A program made the translations under genes and the position numbers. DNA of 9,836 nt from Methylomonas sp. Its GTDB lineage: Bacteria; Pseudomonadota; Gammaproteobacteria; Methylococcales; Methylomonadaceae. The stretch lies in NCBI GenBank assembly GCA_028688235.1, contig JAQTYP010000095.1, positions 1 to 9,836 on the forward strand, in the 5' to 3' direction. Below, piece after piece: positions 1-6,714 of this stretch. The stretch's first letter is position 1, and the number at the start of each line of letters is the position of its first letter. The notes under the pieces were generated by a model. The model saw only the letters and a program-made list of their open reading frames with translations. It did not search any database and was not told the origin of the DNA.

Positions 1-707
1 GGTTTCAGCAGTATGTAGTCGGGAATGCCGACCTTGCCGATGTCGTGTAGCGGGGCTGAACGCGTCAACAGGTCGATATAGTGGTCCGTCAACTTGGCTG
101 AAAAGCGCGGATGATTTTTGAGTTTCACTGCCAGTTGCTGGACGTAACCCTGGGTTCTGAGAATGTGGTTACCTGTTTCCGGATCGCGGGTCTCGGCCAG
201 ATGGGCCAAAGCCCGGATGCTGGCCTCTTGAATCAGCAGGTTTTCGGCCATGCGATTTTGAATTTCGGCTTCCAGCCAGGTGTTCTGATGGGCTAGCAGG
301 TCGCGGGCTTGCTTGAGTTCCAGCTGGGTTCGAACCCGAGCCAACACTATCGGTGGTACTATGGGCTTGGCCATGTAATCCACAGCGCCGTAATCCAGAC
401 CGCGTAACTCGTCTTCGGCGCTGTCCATTGCCGTAACAAAGATCACCGGAATATCGCGGGTAGCCGGATTCACATGCAGGCGCTCGAATACCTGGTAGCC
501 GTCGAGATCCGGCATCATGACGTCCAGTAGTATCAGATCGGGAACCGGGACCTGGGCGGCAATTTGGAGGGCTTTTTTACCGGACGTAGCCGCCAATACC
601 CGGTAATAAGGATGCAGCAGTTCGCCGAGGATGGATAGATTTTCCGGCGAGTCGTCTACGATCAATATGGTTTTTTGGGTTTGGGATTTAGGGAGATCGG
701 TTGCCAT
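1..707 (-). CDS. Response regulator with HD-GYP domain, RpfG-like c-di-GMP phosphodiesterase (3' part beyond window)
   Basis: I translated this by hand from the minus strand; 235 codons are visible and the gene continues past the left edge. Residues 13-130 are a receiver domain: acidic pair D18/D19, phosphoacceptor D62 in LLDVMMPDLDGY, T92 and K114 (AKP), all intact. A helical linker (about 130-165) follows, then the start of an HD-GYP domain: RDPETGNH at 174-181 and the metal-binding HD motif at H221-D222 in HDIGKVGIPD. The GYP motif would lie outside the window. RpfG-type proteins hydrolyse cyclic di-GMP under control of receiver phosphorylation, in the cytoplasm. The start at 707 has only a weak Shine-Dalgarno; an in-frame ATG 15 bases upstream (722) is an alternative. 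The gene is divergent from the REC-kinase at 967, which suggests joint control. Family assignment is firm; catalytic activity is inferred. Confidence 0.93.
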   Translation of the reverse strand, partial: MATDLPKSQTQKTILIVDDSPENLSILGELLHPYYRVLAATSGKKALQIAAQVPVPDLILLDVMMPDLDGYQVFERLHVNPATRDIPVIFVTAMDSAEDELRGLDYGAVDYMAKPIVPPIVLARVRTQLELKQARDLLAHQNTWLEAEIQNRMAENLLIQEASIRALAHLAETRDPETGNHILRTQGYVQQLAVKLKNHPRFSAKLTDHYIDLLTRSAPLHDIGKVGIPDYILLK

Positions 708-840
708 ACGGAGTGTCGCCATTATGGAAAGGGTATGCGCCTATAATGAGGGGCCGGTTGGGCTAACTTTATCACGGTTTTTCCGCAGTCGAGCCAAAGT
801 TTTCCGAGGGGGCGACGACGATCACTTTCACAGTAATTTA

Positions 841-869
841 TTGACTCGGGGCGGATCGCGTTCCATCAT
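841..869 (+). promoter_or_regulatory. Candidate sigma70 promoter for the REC-kinase gene
   Basis: TTGACT (841-846, five of six consensus bases) is separated by 17 bases from CATCAT (864-869, four of six). It sits about 95 bases before the ATG at 967, in the 259-base divergent intergenic region. The -10 element is weak, so this is a pattern match only. Confidence 0.4.
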
Positions 870-966
870 TGGCCTGACAAACCACTGCGACGAAGTTTAC
901 TGGTTAGCGGCTAGCGTGCGTTAATCGGACTCGTGATTCAATGATTAACTCAAGACAGGTCGACGA

Positions 967-2256
967 ATGGAAAAACAACGCGCCGATAGTGCTACCTTAT
1001 TGCTGGTGGATGACGAACCGATCAACATCAAAGTGTTCGGAGCGTTTTTGAGCGAATATTTCGATGTTCTGGTTTCGACCTCAGGCGAACATGCCCTGCA
1101 ATTGGCCAAAGGCAACAACAAGCCGGACTTGATATTGCTGGATGTCATGATGCCGGGCATGGACGGTTATCAGGTGATCGCCAGGTTGAAGGCCGATCCG
1201 GACACTCATGATATTCCGGTGGTATTCGTGACCGCATTGAGCGACGATGCCGATGAAGAGCGTGGTCTGAAATTGGGGGCGGTCGATTATATTTACAAAC
1301 CCTGTAATCTTTCTATCCTGTTGGCCAGGGTGCGCATACAATTGGAGCTTCAGCGAAGTCGCGTCTGGCTGGAGGATCAAAACGCCTTTTTAGAAGCCGA
1401 ACTGGAGCGCCGCCAGCAGGAAAACCAGCAAGTACAATTGCAGCTTCTACAATCGGAAAAACTGGCGGCCATCGGGCAACTGGCGGCGGGTGTCGCGCAC
1501 GAAATCAATAATCCCGTCGGCTTCGTCAATTCCAATTTGAATACCTTGAAGACTTATATCGGCGACTTATTGGGGGTGTTGGATACCTATCAGAAACTTG
1601 CGGGCGATCCCAAGCAAGTCGAGCAAGCGCGGCAGGAAATTCAGAAACTCAGGCAACAAAAGGATATCGATTTTCTGTGTAAGGATATTCCGGATCTGAT
1701 CGATGAATCCTTGGATGGCTTGTCTCGGGTGCGCAATATCGTCGCGTCGCTGAAGGATTTCTCCCATGTCGGCGACAATAAATGGGAGATGGCCGACATT
1801 CATCAAGGCCTGGACTCCACGTTGAACATCATCTGGAACGAGTTGAAGTATCACTGTACCGTCACCAAGGACTACGGTGATTTGCCGCCGGTTTATTGCC
1901 AAATTTCCCAGCTGAATCAGGTTTTCATGAATCTGTTGATCAATGCCGCTCAAGCCATTAAAGGCAAGGGTGAGATCTCGATACGTACCTGGCAAACCGG
2001 CCGGGAAGTCAATATCGAAATTTCCGATACCGGCGAAGGTGTCGCGCCCGAACACCTTAACCGCCTGTTCGAACCATTTTTTACCACCAAACCCGTCGGT
2101 AAGGGCACGGGTCTGGGGCTGCCGATTTCGCAAAACATCGCCAAAGCCCATGGCGGACGGATAGAAGTGGCCAGTATAGTGGGACAGGGCACGACCTTCC
2201 GTGTCGTATTGCCGATCGAGCCGACGTCCGTAACGCGCGAGAACGAAGAGCCTTAG
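967..2256 (+). CDS. Soluble receiver-histidine kinase (REC-HisKA-HATPase)
   Basis: This is a 429-residue cytoplasmic histidine kinase without membrane segments. Residues 9-125 are a receiver: D15/D16, phosphoacceptor D59 in LLDVMMPGMDGY, T89, K111. A charged coiled coil (about 126-165) leads to the H-box with H178 in GVAHEINNP. The dimerisation hairpin is long: 148 residues from H178 to N326. The ATPase domain shows the N-box (NLLINAAQ, N326), G1 (DTGEG, D354), an F-box (FEPFFTTKP) and G2 (GKGTGLGL, 378-385). All residues needed for autophosphorylation are present. With no sensor domain, the N-terminal receiver is presumably the input, which would make the protein an intermediate in a relay. 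ACAGGT at 955-960 is a modest Shine-Dalgarno, 6 bases before the ATG. The TAG stop (2254-2256) lies inside the end of a MITE-like repeat, so the extreme C-terminus may have been altered by insertion. The partner response regulator is unknown; the divergent HD-GYP protein is a candidate. Confidence 0.95.
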   Translation: MEKQRADSATLLLVDDEPINIKVFGAFLSEYFDVLVSTSGEHALQLAKGNNKPDLILLDVMMPGMDGYQVIARLKADPDTHDIPVVFVTALSDDADEERGLKLGAVDYIYKPCNLSILLARVRIQLELQRSRVWLEDQNAFLEAELERRQQENQQVQLQLLQSEKLAAIGQLAAGVAHEINNPVGFVNSNLNTLKTYIGDLLGVLDTYQKLAGDPKQVEQARQEIQKLRQQKDIDFLCKDIPDLIDESLDGLSRVRNIVASLKDFSHVGDNKWEMADIHQGLDSTLNIIWNELKYHCTVTKDYGDLPPVYCQISQLNQVFMNLLINAAQAIKGKGEISIRTWQTGREVNIEISDTGEGVAPEHLNRLFEPFFTTKPVGKGTGLGLPISQNIAKAHGGRIEVASIVGQGTTFRVVLPIEPTSVTRENEEP

Positions 2257-2316
2257 GATTTGGCCCTAAATAACTTCCCGAAATAACCGTCGCTCGCCAA
2301 GCCGTTCGTGCTGAGC
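2255..2316 (+). repeat. 62-bp exact direct repeat, copy 1
   Basis: These 62 bases, starting AGGATTTGGCCC and ending GTGCTGAGC, are identical to 9654-9715, compared base by base. The match starts inside the kinase stop codon and ends in the loop of a REP hairpin, where the two copies diverge (TTGTCGAAG here, AAAGTAAGC there). One base further left the copies differ (T versus A). Confidence 0.95.
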
Positions 2317-2340
2317 TTGTCGAAGCATGAACGGCTTGGC
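2296..2340. repeat. REP-type hairpin 1
   Basis: Two 17-base arms (2296-2312 and 2324-2340, starting GCCAAGCCGTTCGTGCT) pair with one mismatch around an 11-base loop. The core GTTCGTGCTGAGC followed by TTGTCGAAG is a REP-like motif that recurs in forward or inverted form at about 2370-2394, 2491-2520, 2535-2560 and 9702-9718. It lies just after the plus-strand kinase stop and could also stabilise or terminate transcripts. Confidence 0.85.
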
Positions 2341-2353
2341 GCGGGTGAGGCCC

Positions 2354-2402
2354 GGATTTTCCCGTCCATCCTTCGACAAGCTCAGGACGAACGGGAAAAT
2401 CC
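2354..2402. repeat. REP-type hairpin 2, opposite orientation
   Basis: Perfect 12-base arms, GGATTTTCCCGT (2354-2365) and ACGGGAAAATCC (2391-2402), enclose the inverted REP core CCTTCGACAAGCTCAGG. With hairpin 1 it forms a head-to-head REP doublet inside element A, the usual layout of REP pairs in other gammaproteobacteria. Confidence 0.8.
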
Positions 2403-2468
2403 TTGTAATCCGAAACAGGGAAGTTATTTGTAACCATATCCTTAGCCATTTTGGCTACCGACTTAAGC

Positions 2469-2573
2469 CGGGACAGTCAGAGGTTAAGCCGTTCGTGGTG
2501 AGCAAAGTCGAACCATGAATGGCTTAACCGTTCACCCTTCGACAAGCTCAGGGCGAACGGTTAAGCTGTCCCG
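2469..2573. repeat. Second REP hairpin pair between the convergent kinases
   Basis: Outer arms CGGGACAG (2469-2476) and CTGTCCCG (2566-2573) bracket two overlapping hairpins. One spans 2482-2529: 18-base arms starting GGTTAAGCC, two mismatches, both consistent with G-U pairs in RNA. The other spans 2524-2564: 15-base arms starting TTAACCGTTC, one mismatch. They compete for the shared segment TTAACC at 2524-2529, so the transcript could fold in two ways. The second carries the core CCTTCGACAAGCTCAGG; the first carries a variant with GAGCAAAGTCGAA. A smaller perfect hairpin, TAGCCA-TTT-TGGCTA, sits at 2443-2457 between this block and element A. The block may act as a bidirectional terminator. 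Confidence 0.8.
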
Positions 2574-2633
2574 TTTTAAACGAGAAGCCGCCATTTTCGG
2601 GCGGTTAGCGGTCGGTCTATCGCCGATAATCTC

Positions 2634-5600
2634 CTATTTCGCGGGGGCGCAAATCGTGGATAAACGGTGTAAGGCGGTTTCCAGTTCTGCAATTTGGCGC
2701 TCAATTTCCGCTGCCACGGCCTTGTTCCTGATGGCGGTTTCCAATTCAGCCGCCATGGCCTGTACGCCGACGATGCCCAGATTTCCCGAGCTGCCTTTTA
2801 AGGTGTGCACAATCAATCTGGCTTTTTCCCAGTCCGCCGTCGCCAATCGTTCGCGCAGTTCGAGCATATCTTCGGCGTGATCGCCGACAAAACATTGCAG
2901 TATATTCATGTAGGTGGCGACGTGGCCGTTCAACAATTTGAGGCCGTAGTCGACATCTATGCCGGGAAACGTCCTCAATTCCGGCGGAATTTCGCCGTCC
3001 GCGGCGCGGGGCGTGGCGGGTGTCAAGCCGGGGATCGGTAGCCAATGCAATAGCGTACGGTAAAGTATGTCGGGATCGACCGGTTTGGCGATGAAATCGT
3101 TCATGCCGGCGTCGAAGCAACGCTGTTTATCCTCGTCGAAGGCGTTTGCCGTCATCGCCAATATCGGCAACGATTCGAAGCCTGGCTGTCGCCTAATCGA
3201 TCGGGTCGCTTCCAAACCGTCCATGCCGGGCATTTGCATATCCATCAGGATCAGGTCGTAGACATGGTTCCAGGCCATGGACAATGCCTCGAAGCCGTTG
3301 TTGGCGACATCCACGTTCAAGCCGACTTCACGCAGCAATTCCAAGGCGACTTCTTGATTGGTTTTATTGTCTTCGACCAGCAGTATGCGTGCGCCGGCGG
3401 GTAGCGCTTGCATGCTTTTTTCAGCCACCCTTATCGATTCACTGAGTTCATTCAAGCCCAATCCACTTTTCCCCAGACGCGCCGTGAACCAAAAAGTGCT
3501 GCCTGAACCCGGAAGGCTTTGCACTCCGACGCTTCCACCCATTAACTGTACCAAATGCTTGGTGACTGCAAGTCCGAGGCCGGTGCCTCCATGGCGGCGC
3601 GAGTTTCCGACGTCGACCTGCTCGAATGCGGAAAATAGAGCCGGGATTCTTTCCGGCGGAATGCCGATGCCGGTGTCCGTTACCTCGAAACGCAATAGCA
3701 AGTCGTCGGCGGTTTCCTCCTGTCGGCTTAGTTTGACGCTGATGTCGCCATGATCGGTAAATTTGACGGCGTTGGACAGGTAGTTGAGCATGGCCTGGGA
3801 TAGCCGGGTCGCATCGCCTACCAGTATCGGCGGCACCGAGTCTCGGTCTACGACGATCTTAAGGCGTTTTTCGCGGACATTTTGCCCTATCATCGACAAG
3901 ACATTATCCAGCATGCGGTCGAAGGCGAAGTCTGCGATGTTGAGGCCGAGTTTTCCCGCCTCGATTTTGGATAGATCGAGGATGTCGTTGATGACGGCCA
4001 GCAAATGGCGGGATGCGTCGACGATTTTTTCCAGCTTTTCCCGTTGTTCAGGGTGAGGGTTGCCGCGCCGTAACAAATGGGTGATGCCGACTATGGCATT
4101 CAAAGGCGTGCGTATTTCGTGGCTCATGTTGGCGACGAAGGCGCTTTTGGCGGCATTAGCCACTTCGGCCGCGTGCTTGGCCTCGACCAGCTCGGTCGTG
4201 CGGGTGGCGACCAGCTCCTCCAAATGATGGCGATATTTTTCGAGTTCCTGATCCAGGCGTTTTTTATCCGTGATGTCCTTGATGACGCCGTCGTATGACA
4301 GCAGCTTGCCCGAGGCATCCTTGAACAAGATGGCCGTGTCGCAAATCCAGCGCTTTTCGCCGTTTTTTCGAACGATGCAATGCTCCAGAGGTTCGACATC
4401 CTGTCCTGATAATATTTTGCTCACATGTTGTAAGACTCGTTCGCGGTACTCGGGCACGACCATGTCTATCCACAAGTGCGGATTGCCGGCAAACTCTTCC
4501 ATCGTATAACCCGTTACCGCGACGCAGGCGGGACTTAGCGTGGTTTCCACCGGAATGCCGTTTTCGATGCGGACCGTGTAGTGGTAATCGGTCAGTCCTT
4601 CGGCGATACGGCGGTAACGCGCCTCGCTTTCCTTGAGTTTTTCTTCCATCTTGCGGCGTTCGGTAATGTCTTCCTTTATCGCCAGATAATGGCTGACCCG
4701 GCCGACGGATTGATGGATGGGGGAAATGGTGGCCGATTCCAGAAACTCCACGCCGTCTTTACGGCGGTTGACGAACTCGCCCTTCCAGGTCAGTCCAAGG
4801 CTCAGTGTTGTCCACATGGACTGAAAGGTAGCGGAAGGGGTCTTTTCGCTACGCAAGATGCGCGGATTTTGTCCTAACACTTCGTCCTTGCCATAGCCGG
4901 TTATCGCCAAAAAAGCCTGGTTGACGTACTCGATATTGCCGTTAAGGTCGGTGATGACTACGCTTTCGGGGCTTTGCTCGACCGCCAGAGACAGCTTGCG
5001 AACAGATTCTTCCGCGGCCTTGCGTCCGGAAATATCCCTAACGATCATGCTGGTTAATGAATCGCCTCTGGGATCTTCGAATACTTGTGACAGCACTTCG
5101 GCGGGAAATTTCTTATTGTTCCTGCCGATCAGGGTCAGCTCTCCTCTGAACAGGCCGGTTCTATCCCGCTCTTCGATGGCCGCCGCCAGGCGCGAGTCGG
5201 CCGGATCGAAGATGGCGTGACTACCCTGTTGGAGCAACGCGGCTTCATCGAGACCGAATAGACGCTTGGCTTCGGGGTTCGCCGCCAGTATGGCGCCCGA
5301 CGGGCCGGTCAGCAATATCGCATCCAGACTATTGTCGAACAGCGACCGGTATTGCACCTCGCTGTGGTGTAAAGCCTGCTCGGTGAGTTTTAAATGACAT
5401 TTGGCCCGCAGGTTGACGATGCCGTAGCTGATGTCGTCCGCGAGTTCTGTCAGTAGCCGAACTTCCTGGGGGTCGAACGCGCCTTGTTCGGCGGAGAGTA
5501 TGCACAGGGTGCCGAGGATGTGGTCGTCTTTGACCAGGGGCAAGACGATGCCGGCGGCGCAACCTTGCGTTAGCATGAATTGCTCCCAGGACGTCAGCCT

Positions 5601-6536
5601 CGTTTTCGCTGTAATGTCGTGGCAGAGCCGTGGCAAGCCGCTTCGGAGGCTTTGTGCGACCTGTGAATCGCCACGGCTATTGTCGAAGCTGCTCAAAAGT
5701 TCCTGAATCGAGACCGAGCGTCGCGCGCTAAACCAGGCAACCGGCGTGACGGTTTGTTCGGGTTTATCCTCGGCGTAGCAAATGATGGCCAGTTCATAGT
5801 GGCCGTTTTCGATGATGGAATGTACCGCGGTCTGTAGCAAGTTTTCTTCGCTGCCGGCTCTCACGAGTGCCTGATTGCAGGCCGACAGCGTCTGCAATGC
5901 CCGGTTGACGCTGGCCAGGGCGATGGTGCGGTCGCGTACCTGCTGGTCGAGACTTTCGTTCAAGATGTTGAGTTGGGACTGAATGTTGACCAGTTCGCGA
6001 TTTTGTTGCAGCGTGTTTTCATACAAAGACAACAAAAGGTTCAAGAGCTGCTGCCCTCCACCGGTCAGCGTGTGGCGTTGCCCCTCGTAATTGACGATTT
6101 CACGGCGTCTTTCCTCCTTGCGCCGAATTCGAACGGGAGCACTGAGCAGTGCCGCTATGCGGTCCAACAGTTTTTCGTCGGTGACAGGTCGGGTGATGTA
6201 GGCGTCGGCACCGCAATTGATGGCCTTGATGATGTCCTCGGGTTCCGATAATGCGGTCAGCAATATCAGCGGTATATTCCATAGGACGTCGTCGAGTTTG
6301 ACAGACAAACTCAACTGATAGCCGTCCATTACGGCCATGTCGACGCCGCATATGATCAAATCAGGACGATCCGCGTGCGCCACGCGCAGGGCCTCTTGGC
6401 CGTCGTTTGCGAGACTCACCTCGTATCCTGCCTCGAACAACGTGCGGCGTAACGCATCGGCTTCGGGCGGTATGTCCGCGGCCAACAGTATTTTAGGCCG
6501 GCGCTCGCCGGTCGGATTAGTAGGGGTTTCGATCAT
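2634..6536 (-). CDS. Large soluble hybrid histidine kinase (REC-GAF-PAS-PAS-PAS-HisKA-HATPase-REC-Hpt)
   Basis: A 1300-residue multidomain kinase with no signal peptide or membrane segment, so probably cytoplasmic. Domain order: REC1 (14-131); helical linker (about 160-205); GAF-like (about 215-380); PAS1 (393-508), PAS2 (515-630) and PAS3 (636-760), joined by the helix motifs DISGRK, DITERRK and DITDKKR; coiled coil (760-800); HisKA with H806 in NMSHEIRTPLNAI; HATPase with N918/N922, D954 (DTGIGI) and GGTGLGL (983-989); REC2 with D1055/D1056-type acidic site, D1099 in MDMQMPGMDG, T1129 and K1151; Hpt with H1244 in HTLKGSSGNLG. The expected relay is H806 to D1099 to H1244, then to an external receiver. 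REC1 is degenerate: the phosphoacceptor position is Gly64 (ICGVDMAVMDGY), the first acidic residue is Ala20 and the conserved Lys is Arg116. The GAF and PAS domains are the likely sensors; ligands are unknown. The start has a poor Shine-Dalgarno, but no better start is apparent. The gene converges on the REC-kinase. Confidence 0.95.
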   Translation of the reverse strand: MIETPTNPTGERRPKILLAADIPPEADALRRTLFEAGYEVSLANDGQEALRVAHADRPDLIICGVDMAVMDGYQLSLSVKLDDVLWNIPLILLTALSEPEDIIKAINCGADAYITRPVTDEKLLDRIAALLSAPVRIRRKEERRREIVNYEGQRHTLTGGGQQLLNLLLSLYENTLQQNRELVNIQSQLNILNESLDQQVRDRTIALASVNRALQTLSACNQALVRAGSEENLLQTAVHSIIENGHYELAIICYAEDKPEQTVTPVAWFSARRSVSIQELLSSFDNSRGDSQVAQSLRSGLPRLCHDITAKTRLTSWEQFMLTQGCAAGIVLPLVKDDHILGTLCILSAEQGAFDPQEVRLLTELADDISYGIVNLRAKCHLKLTEQALHHSEVQYRSLFDNSLDAILLTGPSGAILAANPEAKRLFGLDEAALLQQGSHAIFDPADSRLAAAIEERDRTGLFRGELTLIGRNNKKFPAEVLSQVFEDPRGDSLTSMIVRDISGRKAAEESVRKLSLAVEQSPESVVITDLNGNIEYVNQAFLAITGYGKDEVLGQNPRILRSEKTPSATFQSMWTTLSLGLTWKGEFVNRRKDGVEFLESATISPIHQSVGRVSHYLAIKEDITERRKMEEKLKESEARYRRIAEGLTDYHYTVRIENGIPVETTLSPACVAVTGYTMEEFAGNPHLWIDMVVPEYRERVLQHVSKILSGQDVEPLEHCIVRKNGEKRWICDTAILFKDASGKLLSYDGVIKDITDKKRLDQELEKYRHHLEELVATRTTELVEAKHAAEVANAAKSAFVANMSHEIRTPLNAIVGITHLLRRGNPHPEQREKLEKIVDASRHLLAVINDILDLSKIEAGKLGLNIADFAFDRMLDNVLSMIGQNVREKRLKIVVDRDSVPPILVGDATRLSQAMLNYLSNAVKFTDHGDISVKLSRQEETADDLLLRFEVTDTGIGIPPERIPALFSAFEQVDVGNSRRHGGTGLGLAVTKHLVQLMGGSVGVQSLPGSGSTFWFTARLGKSGLGLNELSESIRVAEKSMQALPAGARILLVEDNKTNQEVALELLREVGLNVDVANNGFEALSMAWNHVYDLILMDMQMPGMDGLEATRSIRRQPGFESLPILAMTANAFDEDKQRCFDAGMNDFIAKPVDPDILYRTLLHWLPIPGLTPATPRAADGEIPPELRTFPGIDVDYGLKLLNGHVATYMNILQCFVGDHAEDMLELRERLATADWEKARLIVHTLKGSSGNLGIVGVQAMAAELETAIRNKAVAAEIERQIAELETALHRLSTICAPAK

Positions 6537-6646
6537 TCGTTATGACTGTCTTCGATGTTTCGGAGGAGGGCGATGAGCTTTCCCGATGCCGGTCATCGAT
6601 GGGGGAGGTGGGGTGAATGTGCTGCAAACGTAGAAAGTCATTCGCA

Positions 6647-6675
6647 TTTTTAGCAGAAGCGTCCTGGAAAATCAA
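6647..6675 (-). promoter_or_regulatory. Candidate promoter for the hybrid kinase
   Basis: On the minus strand TTGATT (6675-6670) and TAAAAA (6652-6647) are spaced 17 bases apart. Each matches four of six consensus bases. The -10 lies about 110 bases upstream of the ATG at 6536, inside the 178-base gap after the reductase gene, so the kinase may have its own promoter. Weak pattern evidence only. Confidence 0.3.
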
Positions 6676-6683
6676 ATGCCTGC

Positions 6684-6696
6684 GGGGGTCACCCCC
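6684..6696. terminator. Small GC hairpin after the reductase gene, possible terminator or operator
   Basis: GGGGG-TCA-CCCCC is a 5-bp stem with a 3-base loop, 19 bases past the reductase stop. On the minus strand it is not followed directly by a T-run (GCAGGCATTTGATTTT follows), so it is at best a weak terminator. Its position just upstream of the candidate kinase promoter would also fit a protein-binding palindrome. Confidence 0.25.
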
Positions 6697-6714
6697 AAAA
6701 TTGCAAGCAGCCTG

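Larger units (their letters stand above)
2251..2446. mobile_element. MITE-like non-coding element A with ~30-bp imperfect terminal inverted repeats
   Basis: The left end (2251-2280) and the reverse complement of the right end (about 2416-2446) share a 12-base core, AAATAACTTCCC, plus the outer block AGGAT-TGG. The terminal inverted repeats are therefore real but imperfect. The interior holds two REP-type hairpins (2296-2340 and 2354-2402) and no credible ORF. The first 62 bases recur exactly at 9654-9715, and a second element of similar size and end sequence lies at 9465-9656. Together these point to a dispersed non-autonomous family of about 190-195 bp. No target-site duplication is evident. 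Naming it a MITE rather than a compound REP element is inference; no transposase is encoded here. Confidence 0.6.
2257..2633. other. 377-base convergent intergenic region, entirely repeat DNA
   Basis: This lies between the stops of the REC-kinase (plus) and the hybrid kinase (minus). It is almost wholly occupied by element A and the second REP pair. A short GC hairpin, CCGCC-loop-GGCGG, follows near 2589-2605. Peptides that can be read here contain strings such as FDKLRTNG, which are translations of the REP core, so I call no gene. Neither gene is followed by a classic stem plus T-run terminator; the REP hairpins probably serve that role for both. Confidence 0.75.

Noticed and set aside
742..747. 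Perfect TATAAT on the plus strand upstream of the REC-kinase
   Set aside because: No acceptable -35 lies 16-18 bases before it (CCATTA at 719-724), and it sits over 200 bases from the start codon. TTGACT/CATCAT at 841-869 is better supported.
631..924. A 97-codon plus-strand ORF in the divergent intergenic region
   Set aside because: It overlaps the start of the HD-GYP regulator in antisense, has no ribosome site and no recognisable domain, and would occupy the region where both promoters must lie.
1567..2151. A 194-codon minus-strand ORF within the REC-kinase, the longest antisense ORF seen
   Set aside because: It is the antisense shadow of the kinase dimerisation and ATPase domains, whose motifs are all in the plus-strand frame; the antisense peptide shows no domain.
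2251..2573. CRISPR array in the repeat-rich intergenic region
   Set aside because: The repeats alternate in orientation, vary in sequence and are not separated by uniform spacers. They fold as REP hairpins, and no cas genes are present.
2327..2880. Plus-strand ORFs of 63 and 121 codons at 2327-2518 and 2515-2880
   Set aside because: The peptides read REP core sequence (FDKLRTNG, STSSGRT), and the longer one then runs antisense through the hybrid kinase's Hpt region. The kinase frame is clearly the real one.
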